Source of the DNA: Streptomyces cyaneofuscatus
Lineage (GTDB): Bacteria > Actinomycetota > Actinomycetes > Streptomycetales > Streptomycetaceae
DNA length: 64,000 nt
NCBI RefSeq assembly: GCF_000718135.1
Contig: NZ_JOEM01000009.1
Coordinates: forward strand, 248,001 to 312,000
Direction: 5' to 3'
Shown: in pieces, positions 8,939 through 17,772 of the stretch
Layout of the letters: each line of letters starts with the position of its first letter
How positions within the stretch are numbered: position 1 is the stretch's first letter
The notes under the pieces: generated by a model
The model's database searches: none
The model's input: only the letters and a program-made list of their open reading frames with translations
What the model was told of the DNA's origin: nothing
Position numbers and translations under genes: made by a program

Positions 8939-11416
8939 TTATGCGCCGAAGCGCCGGCCCACCAGACGCCAGCTGAACTCCAGCAGCGCGGCCGCCGCCA
9001 CCGCGATGCCGACCGCCGTCCACGGCATCGTCGTCCCGACCAGCTTCAGGGCGAAGAAGTCCTGGAGCCACGGCACCACGAGCACGATGAGGAAGCCGAG
9101 CCCCATCGCCGCCACCAGGGCGATCCGCCACCAGGTGTACGGGCGGGCGATGATCGCCAGGACCCACATCGAGGTCAGGAACAGCGTCAGCGTCGCCGCG
9201 CTCGTCTCCGCCTCCAGAGCGCCCGGCCCGGCGTAGTGGTGGCGGGCCACCAGGTACGTGGTGAAGGTGGCCGTCGCCGCGATGACGCCCGAGGGGATCG
9301 CGTACCGCATGACCCGGCGTACGAAGTGGGGCTGGGCGCGCTCCTTGTTCGGCGCGAGGGCCAGGAAGAACGCGGGGACGCCGATGGTCAGCGTGGACAG
9401 CAGCGTCAGGTGCCTCGGCAGGAACGGGTACTCCACCTGGGTGCAGACCACCAGGATCGCCAGCAGCACCGAGTAGACCGTCTTGGTGAGGAAGAGGGTC
9501 GCGACGCGGGTGATGTTGCCGATCACCCGGCGGCCCTCGGCGACGACGGACGGCAGCGTCGCGAAGCTGTTGTTCAGGAGCACGATCTGCGCCACGGCCC
9601 GCGTCGCCTCGGAGCCGGAGCCCATGGAGACCCCGATGTCGGCGTCCTTGAGGGCCAGGACGTCGTTGACGCCGTCGCCCGTCATCGCGACCGTGTGGCC
9701 GCGCGACTGGAGGGCCGCCACCATGTCCCGCTTCTGCTGCGGGGTGACCCGGCCGAAGACCGCGTTCTGTTCCATGGCCGTGGCCATGTCGTCCGGGTCG
9801 GTGGGCATCTTGCGGGCGTCGAGGGTGTTCTCGGCGCCCGCGAGGCCCAGCTTCCCGGCGACCGCGCCGACGGAGACCGCGTTGTCGCCGGAGATGACCT
9901 TGGTGGCCACGTTCTGCTGGGCGAAGTACTTGAGGGTCTCCGCCGCGTCCGGCCGGAGCCGCTGCTCCAGGACGACCAGGGCGGTGGGCACGTCGCCCTC
10001 CGCCGCGTCCGGGGCGTCCAGCTCGCCGCTCGGCACCCGGGCCAGGAGCAGCACGCGCAGGCCCTGCTGGTTGAGGTGCTCGATCTCGTCGAGGGTGGGG
10101 TCGCCCTCGGGGAGCAGCACGTCCGGGGCGCCGAGGAGCCAGGCGGAGGAGCTGCCGTCGGTCTCGGTGAAGGCCGCGCCGCTGTACTTGCGGGCGGAGG
10201 AGAAGGGCAGGGCGTCGGTGACGGTCCAGCTCGCGGCCGTCCCCTCGCCCGCCGGGTACGCGTCGATGATGGCCTGGAGGCTGGCGTTGGGGCGGGGGTC
10301 GGAGGAGCCGAGGGAGCGCAGCACCTGGTGGACGTACGCCTCGTCGCTCCCGTTGAGCGGCCGGACCTCCGTGATGTCCATGCCGCCCTCGGTGAGCGTG
10401 CCGGTCTTGTCCAGGCAGACCACGTCGACCCGGGCGAGCCCCTCGATGGCGGGCAGCTCCTGGACCAGGCACTGCTTGCGGCCCAGGCGTACGACGCCGA
10501 TGGCGAAGGCGACGGAGGTCAGCAGGACCAGGCCTTCGGGGATCATGGGGACGATGCCGCCGACGGTGCGGGCGACGGAGTCCTTGAAGTTGTTGTCCTT
10601 CACGACGAGCTGGCTGATGATCAGCCCGATCGCCGTCGGGACCATCATCCAGGTGACGTACTTCAGGATGGTGCTGATGCCGCTGCGCAGCTCGGAGTGG
10701 ACGAGCGTGAAGCGCGACGCCTCCTCGGCGAGCTGGGCGGCGTACGCCTCGCGCCCCACCTTGGTCGCGGTGAACGCCCCGCCGCCCGCGACGACGAAGC
10801 TGCCGGACATCACCGGGTCGCCGGGCCGCTTGAGGACCGGGTCGGCCTCACCGGTCAGCAGCGATTCGTCGACCTCCAGGCTGTCGGCCTCGGCGACCGT
10901 GCCGTCCACGACGACCTTGTCTCCGGGGCCCAGCTCCACCACGTCCCCGAGGACGATCTCGTGGGTGGAGATCTCGGCGGCCTTCCCGTCGCGGCGGACG
11001 GTCGGCTTCGCCTCGCCGATCACCGCGAGGCTGTCCAGGGTCTTCTTGGCCCGCCACTCCTGGATGATGCCGATGCCGGTGTTGGCGACGATCACGAAGC
11101 CGAAGAGGCTGTCCTGGATCGGCGCCACGAACAGCATGATCACCCAGAGCACGCCGATGATCAGGTTGAACCGGGTGAAGACGTTGGCCCGGACGATCTC
11201 GGTGACCGAGCGCGAGGACCGCACGGGCACGTCGTTGACCTCGCCCCGCGCCACCCGCTCGGCGACCTCGGCGGTGGTGAGGCCGGTGGCGTCGTGAGCC
11301 GAAGGTGGCAGGTCCATGGGGTGCACGGGGTCGAGCTCCGCCCCCGCGTCGATCATGGCCGGCCGGGAGGGTCCGGGGGTCTGCTCCCCGGAGGAATCGA
11401 GTGCCCGCTGCGTCAT
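8939..11416 (-). CDS. P-type cation ATPase, CtpE-like (probable calcium transport)
   Basis: 825 residues. It has the actuator LTGE motif (187-190), the transmembrane PEGL motif (293-296), the phosphorylation site DKTGT (Asp336) and the hinge TGDGVNDVLALK. The segment VQELPAIEGLARVDVVCLDK and the short C-terminal membrane domain fit the mycobacterial CtpE group, which is reported to import Ca2+, better than the heavy-metal pumps, because there is no N-terminal CXXC domain or CPC motif. It is an integral membrane protein. The ATG at 11414-11416 gives MTQRALDSSG. The gene is monocistronic and ends at the shared terminator. Ion specificity is inference. Confidence 0.85.
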   Translation of the reverse strand: MTQRALDSSGEQTPGPSRPAMIDAGAELDPVHPMDLPPSAHDATGLTTAEVAERVARGEVNDVPVRSSRSVTEIVRANVFTRFNLIIGVLWVIMLFVAPIQDSLFGFVIVANTGIGIIQEWRAKKTLDSLAVIGEAKPTVRRDGKAAEISTHEIVLGDVVELGPGDKVVVDGTVAEADSLEVDESLLTGEADPVLKRPGDPVMSGSFVVAGGGAFTATKVGREAYAAQLAEEASRFTLVHSELRSGISTILKYVTWMMVPTAIGLIISQLVVKDNNFKDSVARTVGGIVPMIPEGLVLLTSVAFAIGVVRLGRKQCLVQELPAIEGLARVDVVCLDKTGTLTEGGMDITEVRPLNGSDEAYVHQVLRSLGSSDPRPNASLQAIIDAYPAGEGTAASWTVTDALPFSSARKYSGAAFTETDGSSSAWLLGAPDVLLPEGDPTLDEIEHLNQQGLRVLLLARVPSGELDAPDAAEGDVPTALVVLEQRLRPDAAETLKYFAQQNVATKVISGDNAVSVGAVAGKLGLAGAENTLDARKMPTDPDDMATAMEQNAVFGRVTPQQKRDMVAALQSRGHTVAMTGDGVNDVLALKDADIGVSMGSGSEATRAVAQIVLLNNSFATLPSVVAEGRRVIGNITRVATLFLTKTVYSVLLAILVVCTQVEYPFLPRHLTLLSTLTIGVPAFFLALAPNKERAQPHFVRRVMRYAIPSGVIAATATFTTYLVARHHYAGPGALEAETSAATLTLFLTSMWVLAIIARPYTWWRIALVAAMGLGFLIVLVVPWLQDFFALKLVGTTMPWTAVGIAVAAAALLEFSWRLVGRRFGA

Positions 11417-11559
11417 GGGTTAGACGGTACGGGCGTCAGGTGCGGATCACCCGCCGGGGGGCCGAAGATCCGACCAGGGGAGGAGCAAGTCGGTCCCGTG
11501 GTCGTACGGGGGCGGCGAGGCGCCCGTACGGGAGGGCTACCGAAGACTCGCCTGCCGCC

Positions 11560-11886
11560 TCAGGCGGTCCGGTCGGCCCGGGTGCTCGTGCCCAGCGCGC
11601 CGTCCGCCGCCTCGGCCCCCGCGGCGGCCTTGGCCTCCGCCTGGGCCGCGTGCCGCTTGAGGGCGGCGTCGCGCCCGCGGACGTACCAGATGCCGATCAG
11701 CCCGAGTGCGGCTCCGGCCAGCGGGGTCCACACCCACCAGGTGTGCCCGCGGTCGGCGAACCAGCCGTAGAAGGGGAGCTGGGCGAGGAAGAGGACGAAC
11801 CAGAGGATCGTGCCGCCGACGACGGTGGAGACGACGGGGCCCTCCAGGGGCTCGGGCGCCTCGTGCTTCGGTGTCCACTTCTCCAT
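11560..11886 (-). CDS. DUF2530 membrane protein
   Basis: 108 residues from ATG 11886 (MEKWTPKHEAPEPLEGP). Two membrane helices are visible: VVSTVVGGTILWFVLFLAQL and WWVWTPLAGAALGLIGIWYV, joined by a short loop with PFYGWFADRGHTW. A charged Ala/Lys-rich tail follows. The motif order matches DUF2530, which in Streptomyces sits next to an NCS2 permease, as here (divergent, start codons 209 bp apart). An in-frame upstream ATG at 11907 is possible but would add only MGPYTER. Function unknown. Confidence 0.82.
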   Translation of the reverse strand: MEKWTPKHEAPEPLEGPVVSTVVGGTILWFVLFLAQLPFYGWFADRGHTWWVWTPLAGAALGLIGIWYVRGRDAALKRHAAQAEAKAAAGAEAADGALGTSTRADRTA

Positions 11887-12095
11887 GCGTTCAGTGTATG
11901 GGCCCACCCGATCGGGGGTGCGCGGGCCGGTGGACCCGAGGCGCCACGCGGGTCTACGCGCGGAGATAGCGATCTTCGCCTTATGTATTCATACTGAATC
12001 TGCTTTGGGCTGGCTCGATTTGTTCGTCTGAACATCCAATTTCGATCACCTTTCGCCCTTTTCCTTCACCTCCCTACGTACGACTGAGGTCACCC

Positions 12096-13550
12096 ATGCC
12101 CCCCTCGGCCACCGCTCCGGTCGACTCCCCGCAGCCCTCGGCACCGCAGCCCACGGGCGGCGTGGACCGGTTCTTCAAGATCTCCGAGCGGGGGTCGACC
12201 GTCGGGCGCGAACTCCGCGGCGGGTTCGCCACGTTCTTCGCGATGGCGTACATCATCGTGCTCAACCCGATCATCCTGGGCAGCGCGAAGGACATGTACG
12301 GCAACCAGCTCGACAACGGTCAGCTGGTCACCGCCACCGTGCTCTCCGCCGCCTTCTCCACGCTCCTGATGGGCGTCATCGGCAACGTGCCGATCGCGCT
12401 TGCCGCCGGGCTGGGCGTCAACACCGTCGTCGCCCTCCAGCTCGCCCCCCGGATGAGCTGGCCGGACGCGATGGGCATGGTCGTCCTCGCGGGCATCGTG
12501 GTCATGCTGCTGGTCGCGACCGGGCTGCGGGAACGCGTGATGAACGCCGTACCGCGCTCGCTCCGCAAGGGCATCGCGATCGGCATCGGCCTCTTCATCC
12601 TGCTGATCGGCCTGGTCGACTCCGGCTTCGTCTCGCGCATCCCGGACGCCGCCATGACCACCGTGCCGCTCCAGCTCGGCGGCGACGGCCACCTCACCGG
12701 CTGGCCGATCCTGGTCTTCGTGCTCGGCGCGCTGCTCACGCTGGCGCTGATCGTGCGCAAGGTGCCCGGCGCGATCCTGATCTCGATCATCGCCATGACG
12801 GTGGTCGCCCTGGTCATCGACGCGGTGGCGGGCCTGCCCGAGGGCGCCTGGGGCCTGACGACGCCCGCGTGGCCGGGCAACCCGGTCTCCGCGCCGGACT
12901 TCGGTCTGCTCGGCGAGGTCAGCCTCTTCGGCGGCTTCGGGAAGGTCGGTCTGCTGACCGGCATCCTCTTCGTCTTCACGGTGCTGCTGTCCTGCTTCTT
13001 CGACGCGATGGGCACCATCCTGGGCGTCGGCGACGAGGCGAAGCTGATGGACGAGAACGGCAACTTCCCCGGCATCAACAAGGTGCTGCTGGTGGACGGC
13101 ATCGCGGTCGCCTCGGGCGGGGCGACCTCCGCCTCCGCCACCACCTGCTTCGTGGAGTCCACCGCAGGCGTCGGCGAGGGCGCCCGCACCGGACTGGCGA
13201 GCGTGGTGACCGGTCTGCTCTTCTCGGTGGCGCTGTTCCTCACACCGCTGGCGACCATGGTCCCGTCGCAGGCGGCCACTCCCGCCCTGCTGGCGGTCGG
13301 CTTCCTGATCATCGCGGGGTCCGTACGGGACATCGACTGGAGCGACTACACGCTCGCGGTCCCGGCGTTCCTGGCGATGGTGATGATGCCGTTCACGTAC
13401 TCGATCACCAACGGCATCGGCATCGGCTTCATCGCCTTCTCCGTGCTGCGGCTGGCGGCGGGCCGGGGCCGTGAGGTCCCGATCGCGATGTACGTGGTGT
13501 CGGCGGTCTTCGTCTTCTACTACGCGATGCCGGCGCTCGGCCTCACGTGA
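12096..13550 (+). CDS. NCS2 family purine permease (AzgA-like)
   Basis: 484 residues with about 13 membrane helices. Signatures of the AzgA branch are RGGFATFFAMAYIIVLNP near the N-terminus, the paired QLDNGQLVTATVLSAAFSTLLMG segment, and FFDAMGTILGVGDEAKLMD and SASATTCFVESTAGVGEGARTGL later, which carry substrate-binding residues. AzgA-type carriers import adenine, guanine or hypoxanthine with protons. GAGGT lies 7 bases before the ATG. The upstream 200 bp is locally AT-rich (around 11980-12060) and holds the promoter. The stop codon overlaps the converging RHH gene by 8 bp. Confidence 0.9.
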   Translation: MPPSATAPVDSPQPSAPQPTGGVDRFFKISERGSTVGRELRGGFATFFAMAYIIVLNPIILGSAKDMYGNQLDNGQLVTATVLSAAFSTLLMGVIGNVPIALAAGLGVNTVVALQLAPRMSWPDAMGMVVLAGIVVMLLVATGLRERVMNAVPRSLRKGIAIGIGLFILLIGLVDSGFVSRIPDAAMTTVPLQLGGDGHLTGWPILVFVLGALLTLALIVRKVPGAILISIIAMTVVALVIDAVAGLPEGAWGLTTPAWPGNPVSAPDFGLLGEVSLFGGFGKVGLLTGILFVFTVLLSCFFDAMGTILGVGDEAKLMDENGNFPGINKVLLVDGIAVASGGATSASATTCFVESTAGVGEGARTGLASVVTGLLFSVALFLTPLATMVPSQAATPALLAVGFLIIAGSVRDIDWSDYTLAVPAFLAMVMMPFTYSITNGIGIGFIAFSVLRLAAGRGREVPIAMYVVSAVFVFYYAMPALGLT

Positions 13551-13755
13551 TCGGGTCTCCGGTCACCTTGGGGCCCGTCGGCCCGTAGAACTTCTCCGTC
13601 TCGTCGACGGCCGCCTTGAAGCGTTCGTCGAAGTCGTCGCGAATGAGCGTCCGGACCACATAGTCCTGGACGCTCATTCCGCGTTTGGCGGCATGCTGCC
13701 GGAGCCGGTCGAGCAGCTCACCGTCTATCCGCAGGCTGAGCACTGTCGATCCCAT
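13543..13755 (-). CDS. Ribbon-helix-helix (CopG/Arc-like) DNA-binding protein
   Basis: 70 residues. The start MGSTVLSLRIDGELLDRLRQHAAKRG is a classic ribbon-helix-helix: one beta strand, helix A, turn, helix B (SVQDYVVRTLIRDDF). Such proteins act as dimeric repressors or as antitoxins. No toxin gene adjoins it: the neighbour upstream is the divergent MarR gene at 13890. It converges on and overlaps the NCS2 permease by 8 bp. Target unknown. Confidence 0.82.
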   Translation of the reverse strand: MGSTVLSLRIDGELLDRLRQHAAKRGMSVQDYVVRTLIRDDFDERFKAAVDETEKFYGPTGPKVTGDPIT

Positions 13756-13861
13756 ACCGAGCAGGGTCGCCGCCCGGGGGCGCTTTTCGCGTCACTTTCC
13801 GCTTCCGTCTCACTCGTTCGGGTGATCGGTTTCTCGCGCGCGTACCATCGAGTGGTATTTA

Positions 13862-13885
13862 GTTTGGGTAATGAGTTACGCTAAC
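13862..13885. promoter_or_regulatory. Probable MarR operator
   Basis: Imperfect inverted repeat: arms GTTTGGGTAA (13862-13871) and TTACGCTAAC (13876-13885), 8 of 10 pairs matching, 4-nt spacer TGAG. It ends 4 bases before the MarR start codon, so a bound repressor would block this promoter. The stretch is markedly AT-rich for this genome. TTACGCT within the right arm could be part of a -10 for a leaderless transcript. Confidence 0.65.
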
Positions 13886-13889
13886 AAAC

Positions 13890-14330
13890 ATGCCTGACCT
13901 GATCCACGACGGCGACAGTGCCGCCGCCGTGAGCTCCCTCCGCTCCGCCGTGATGCTGCTGGGCCGGCGCCTGAAGCACCAGCGCGTCGACGAATCGCTG
14001 AGCCCGACCGAGATGTCGGTGCTCGGCACCCTTGCCCGCTGCGGCTCGGCCACCCCTGGCGAGCTGGCCCGCAAGGAGCACGTGCAGCCTCCGTCGATGA
14101 CCCGCATCGTCGCGCTGCTGGAAGCGAAGGGACTCGTCAGGCTGGAACCGCACCCCGATGACCGTCGGCAGAAGATGGTCAGCCAGACCGAGCAGGCCGA
14201 GGCCATGCTCGCGGAGAGCCGCACCAAGCGGAACGCCTGGCTGGCCCAGCTCGCCGAGGGCCTGGACGAGGACGAGTGGGAGACGCTGCGGGCCGCCGCG
14301 CCCGTGCTGGAGAAGCTCGCCCACCTGTGA
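13890..14330 (+). CDS. MarR family regulator
   Basis: 146 residues. The winged helix is clear: LSPTEMSVLGTLARCGSATP, ELARKEHVQPPSMTRIVALLEAKGL (recognition helix) and the wing VRLEPHPDDRRQKM. There is no Shine-Dalgarno before the ATG (GCTAACAAAC), which suggests a leaderless mRNA. The gene is followed in the same direction by an MFS exporter 176 bp away, so it probably controls itself and that exporter. Ligand unknown. Confidence 0.87.
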   Translation: MPDLIHDGDSAAAVSSLRSAVMLLGRRLKHQRVDESLSPTEMSVLGTLARCGSATPGELARKEHVQPPSMTRIVALLEAKGLVRLEPHPDDRRQKMVSQTEQAEAMLAESRTKRNAWLAQLAEGLDEDEWETLRAAAPVLEKLAHL

Positions 14331-14358
14331 CCCCGCGGGCGCGAAGGCGGTGACACCG

Positions 14359-14391
14359 TCCCCGGACCGGATGAGACAGCCGGTCCGGGGA
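14359..14391 (+). terminator. Hairpin between MarR and MFS genes
   Basis: Perfect 12-bp stem TCCCCGGACCGG (14359-14370) with its complement at 14380-14391 and a 9-nt loop, 28 bp after the MarR stop. No U run follows. It may terminate or attenuate read-through into the MFS gene. Confidence 0.65.
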
Positions 14392-14506
14392 AGGCGATCG
14401 CAGCCGGGACCGGCACACCGCCGGCCCCGGACGATCACCGCCGGAGCGCCCGTCGTCACGTCCTCGTCGGACCGCACGCCGTAGACGCCTGAGGAGATGA
14501 ACCCTT

Positions 14507-15841
14507 TTGAGTACGGGATCCGGAGCAGACTCCGCCCCCGCACCGACTTCCACCCACGAGAGCACGACCGGCGGGACCTTCTCGTCGCTGAAGATCCGTA
14601 ACTACCGCCTGTTCGCCACGGGCGCCGTGATCTCCAACACCGGTACCTGGATGTCCCGCATCACGCAGGACTGGCTCGTGTTGAGCCTGACGGGTTCCGC
14701 GACGGCCGTAGGCATCACCACGGCCCTCCAGTTCCTTCCCATGCTGCTCTTCGGCCTGTACGGCGGCGTCATCGCCGACCGCCTCCCGAAGCGGCAGATC
14801 CTGCTCGTCAGCCAGGCCATGCTCGGCCTGTGCGGTATCGCGCTGGCCGTCCTGACCCTCTCCGGCGTCGTCGAGGTCTGGCACGTCTATCTGGTCGCCT
14901 TCCTCCTCGGCATGGTGACCGTCGTCGACAACCCGGCCCGCCAGTCGTTCGTCTCCGAGATGGTCGGCCCCGCGCAGCTCCGCAACGCGGTCAGCCTGAA
15001 CTCGGCGAACTTCCAGTCCGCCCGGCTCATCGGCCCCGCCGTCGCGGGTGTCCTGATCACCACGGTCGGCAGCGGCTGGGCGTTCCTGCTCAACGGCCTC
15101 TCCTTCCTGGCCCCGCTCATCGGCCTGCTGATGATGCGGACGAGCGAACTCCACGCCTCGGTACGGGTCCGCCGCGCCAAGGGCCAGCTGCGGGAAGGAC
15201 TGCGTTACGTCCGTGGCCGCCCCGAGCTGATCTGGCCGATCGTCCTGGTCGGCTTCGTCGGCACGTTCGGCTTCAACTTCCCGATCTGGCTGACCGCCTA
15301 CGCCGACGAGGTCTTCGACGGCGGCGCGGGCATGTACTCCTTCTTCAACATCCTGATGGCCGCCGGTTCGCTGGTCGGCGCGCTGCTCTCGGCCCGCCGC
15401 CGCTCCACGCGGCTGCGGATGCTGGTGGCGGCGGGCACGGCGTTCGGGCTGCTGGAGATCGCCGCCTCGCTCTCCCCGAACGTCTGGCTCTTCTCGATCC
15501 TGCTGGTCCCGATCGGCATGCTCGGCCTGACGACGAACATCACCGCGAACACGAGCGTCCAGATGGCCGCCGACCCCGAGATGCGGGGCCGGGTGATGAG
15601 CCTGTACATGATGGTCTTCGCCGGGGGTACGCCGGTGGGCGCCCCGATCGTCGGCTGGATCAGCGACACGTACGGCGCGCGCATCGGCTTCGCGTCCGGC
15701 GGCGCGATCTCGGTGATCGCCGCCCTGGCCGTCGGCTTCGCCCTCGCCCGCGTCGGCGGCCTCCGCCTGAAGGTCGACCTCCGTCCGGGCCGGCCGCACG
15801 TCCGCTTCGTACCGCGCGAGCAGCTGGCGAAGGCCGCGTAG
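14507..15841 (+). CDS. MFS exporter (MFS_3/EntS-like)
   Basis: 444 residues from TTG 14507, chosen because GAGGAG lies 10 bases upstream and the frame opens MSTGSGADSA directly after. Membrane segments follow a 25-residue polar start. The SLKIRNYRLFATGAVISNTGTWMSRITQDWLVL opening and ADRLPKRQ loop are typical of the 'transmembrane secretion effector' group, which exports siderophores or drugs. It ends LKVDLRPGRPHVRFVPREQ. It probably forms a regulated unit with the preceding MarR gene. Substrate unknown. Confidence 0.85.
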   Translation: MSTGSGADSAPAPTSTHESTTGGTFSSLKIRNYRLFATGAVISNTGTWMSRITQDWLVLSLTGSATAVGITTALQFLPMLLFGLYGGVIADRLPKRQILLVSQAMLGLCGIALAVLTLSGVVEVWHVYLVAFLLGMVTVVDNPARQSFVSEMVGPAQLRNAVSLNSANFQSARLIGPAVAGVLITTVGSGWAFLLNGLSFLAPLIGLLMMRTSELHASVRVRRAKGQLREGLRYVRGRPELIWPIVLVGFVGTFGFNFPIWLTAYADEVFDGGAGMYSFFNILMAAGSLVGALLSARRRSTRLRMLVAAGTAFGLLEIAASLSPNVWLFSILLVPIGMLGLTTNITANTSVQMAADPEMRGRVMSLYMMVFAGGTPVGAPIVGWISDTYGARIGFASGGAISVIAALAVGFALARVGGLRLKVDLRPGRPHVRFVPREQLAKAA

Positions 15842-15846
15842 AGGCA

Positions 15847-15896
15847 CGCGAAAGGCGCCCTCCCCCCGGAGCGATCGGGGGAGGGCGCCTTTCGCG
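15847..15896. terminator. Strong bidirectional terminator
   Basis: A perfect 20-bp inverted repeat (15847-15866 and 15877-15896; CGCGAAAGGCGCCCTCCCCC and complement) with a 10-nt loop, starting 5 bp after the MFS stop and ending 8 bp before the stop of the converging Uma2 gene. Confidence 0.93.
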
Positions 15897-15904
15897 TGTC
15901 CGGG

Positions 15905-16486
15905 TCAGTCGCGGGGGAAGGCGTCGGTCTTCAGGACCAGGTCCATGGAGGTGCCGGTGAGATCGACGTCGAGGCCGAAGTCGACGACGAGCTTCTTGTG
16001 GTAGTCGCCGTCCTTCGGCTCCGAGTGGAGGAGGCAGCGCCCCACGTACGGGTCGACGATGAGGAACACGGGGACGCCGGCGGCCGCGTAGGCGGCCTTC
16101 TTGGGCCCGTAGTCGGCCGCGGCCGTGCCCTTGGAGATGACCTCGGCCACGAACTCGACGTGCTCGGGGAGCCAGCGGCCGTGGCTGTTCTTGGCCGCCT
16201 TGTCGAGGAGCTTCACGAGGTCGGGGGCGAAGCCGTTGCCCTCGCCGAAGTCGATGCGTACGTCCGAGAGCAACCGGTCCTCAGCGAACTGGGGCAGCAG
16301 CTGCTTGAGAATGGCCAGAATGATGCGCCAGTGTGTGTCCCGCTGTGGCGACATGTGGACGGTCCCCTCGACGATCTCGACCTTGAATCCCTCGGGGGTG
16401 GGCTCAAGCCACTCGAACATCTCGTCCAGAGTCAGCTCGTCGCTGATGTCGGCCATGTCGATCCTGTCGGGGTCTACGACGGTCAT
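15905..16486 (-). CDS. Uma2 family protein (PD-(D/E)XK nuclease fold)
   Basis: 193 residues. The family signature is present: FKVEIVEGTVHMSPQRDTHW near residues 34-53, DVRIDFGEGNGFAPDLV (the PD motif), EFVAEVISKGTAAADYGPKKAAYAAAGVPVFLIVDP (the ExxS core and the Lys-Tyr helix) and a tail. Uma2/DUF820 proteins have a restriction-endonuclease-like fold; biological role is not known, and Streptomyces genomes carry many copies. ATG 16486 is preceded by GGAGCGGCACG. Note ExIS: the family's usual E.S with K replaced, so activity is uncertain. Confidence 0.86.
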   Translation of the reverse strand: MTVVDPDRIDMADISDELTLDEMFEWLEPTPEGFKVEIVEGTVHMSPQRDTHWRIILAILKQLLPQFAEDRLLSDVRIDFGEGNGFAPDLVKLLDKAAKNSHGRWLPEHVEFVAEVISKGTAAADYGPKKAAYAAAGVPVFLIVDPYVGRCLLHSEPKDGDYHKKLVVDFGLDVDLTGTSMDLVLKTDAFPRD

Positions 16487-16575
16487 CGTGCCGCTCCTCC
16501 CCGCTGCCGCACGGGCGTACGGGCAGCCGCGTAGGACAACGATAGGCCCGGGTGTTCGGACACGCCCGGACTTGC

Positions 16576-17610
16576 TTACGCCGCCCCGGGCCCGGGAGGT
16601 GGTACGGGCCTGGGCGCGGGGGCGGTGGGGGGTGCGGTTAGGCTCGAAGGGTGGACCCCAAGACCAGAAACCGCATCATGGCGGCCGTGCTCGTGCTCAT
16701 GTTCCTCGTCGTCGCCGTGGCGGCCGCCTTCGGCGGCTGAGGCGGGCGGTTCCCCCGCGCCGCGCTGAGCCAGCACCACCGCGCCGACGACCCCCGCCGC
16801 GCCCAGGAGCTGGAGCGGCCCCAGGGTCTGCCCCATGAAGAGGTAGCCCAGGACCGTGGCGCACAGGGGCGAGGCGAACGACAGGAACGAGGCGGCGAGG
16901 GCTGGCAGCCGCGCTATGCCGTTGAACCACACGACGTACGCGAGCAGCGCCCCGATGATGCCCAGGTAGGCGAAGCCGCCGACGTTGGTCCAGGTCAGGC
17001 GTTCCGGGAGCGGTTCGCCGAGCAGGGTGACGGGGAGCAGGACCAGGCCGCCGACGGTGAGCTGCCAGCCGGTGAAGGCCAGCAGCGAGACCCCTTCGGG
17101 GCGTCCCCAGCGCTTGGTCAGCACGATGCCCGACGCCATGCACGCGGCCCCCAGGAGCCCCGCCAGCACGCCGACGCCGTCCAGGCCGGCCTGCGGCTGG
17201 AGGACCAGCAGCGCGACCCCCGCGGCGGCGAGTGCGCAGGCGCCGATGTGCAGGAGGCGTATGCGGGCGCCGAGCAGGACGGCCCCGAGGAGCAGCACGA
17301 TCATCGGCTGGACGGTCATCACGAGGGCCGCCACCCCGCCCGGCAGGTGGTAGGCGGCGAGGAAGAGGAAGTAGAAGAAGGCGCCGATGTTGAGGACGCC
17401 GAGCACGGCCGCCCGCACCCACCAGATGCCCCGGGGCAGGACGCGGGTCAGCAGGAGCAGGATCAGCCCGGCGGGCAGGGCGCGCAGGGTGGAGGCGAGC
17501 AGGGGCCGGTCGGGCGGCAGGAACTCCGTGGTGACCAGGTAGGTGGAGCCCCAGACGGCGGGGGCGAGGGCGGTGAGCAGGGAGATCCTGACCAGGCGTC
17601 GGTCGGTCAT
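16576..17610 (-). CDS. EamA/DMT family transporter (pair 1)
   Basis: 344 residues: ten membrane helices in two EamA repeats (ALAPAVWGSTYLVTTEFLPPDRPL at the start; PLCATVLGYLFMGQTLGPLQLLGA in repeat 2). The last 55 residues form a hydrophilic His/Glu- and Pro-rich tail (GDDEEHEHEHGRHD) not needed for the fold. That tail is encoded antisense to a small membrane-protein gene at 16651. Divergent from a MarR gene with operators between them, the same plan as the pair at 55425/56395. Probably an exporter of amino acids or drugs. Confidence 0.85.
   Translation of the reverse strand: MTDRRLVRISLLTALAPAVWGSTYLVTTEFLPPDRPLLASTLRALPAGLILLLLTRVLPRGIWWVRAAVLGVLNIGAFFYFLFLAAYHLPGGVAALVMTVQPMIVLLLGAVLLGARIRLLHIGACALAAAGVALLVLQPQAGLDGVGVLAGLLGAACMASGIVLTKRWGRPEGVSLLAFTGWQLTVGGLVLLPVTLLGEPLPERLTWTNVGGFAYLGIIGALLAYVVWFNGIARLPALAASFLSFASPLCATVLGYLFMGQTLGPLQLLGAAGVVGAVVLAQRGAGEPPASAAEGGRHGDDEEHEHEHGRHDAVSGLGVHPSSLTAPPTAPAPRPVPPPGPGAA
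16651..16740 (+). CDS. 29-residue single-helix membrane protein
   Basis: GTG start, product VDPKTRNRIMAAVLVLMFL and onward to GG, a basic N-terminus followed by one 18-residue hydrophobic helix. I recall very similar 29-30-residue proteins (MDPKTRNRIMAAVLVLMF...) annotated in Streptomyces. No ribosome site is present, but TTAGGCT sits at 16638-16644, seven bases before GTG, as expected for a leaderless -10. It lies antisense within the 3' end of the EamA gene. Function unknown. Confidence 0.68.
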   Translation: MDPKTRNRIMAAVLVLMFLVVAVAAAFGG

Positions 17611-17622
17611 CTCAGCGAATCA

Positions 17623-17699
17623 TTCGACGTCGAACTATCTCTCATGGAAGGGAAAAGTAGGGCAGCGAGTAGGCTGACGTCAAACAGTTCGACGTGGAA
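17623..17699. promoter_or_regulatory. Two MarR operators of EamA/MarR pair 1
   Basis: TTCGACGTCGAA (17623-17634), a perfect 12-bp palindrome, starts 12 bases upstream of the EamA start. TTCGACGTGGAA (17688-17699), one mismatch, is 65 bp away on the MarR side. A TAGGCT element at 17670-17675 could be a -10 for MarR. The matching sites flank both divergent promoters, so one repressor could control both genes. Confidence 0.72.
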
Positions 17700-17772
17700 G
17701 TATCCAGAGCGTCCACAGCATCCAGAGCGTCCGGTGCGGATGAGGCCGGGAGATGAACGAGGTGGGGCCCGC

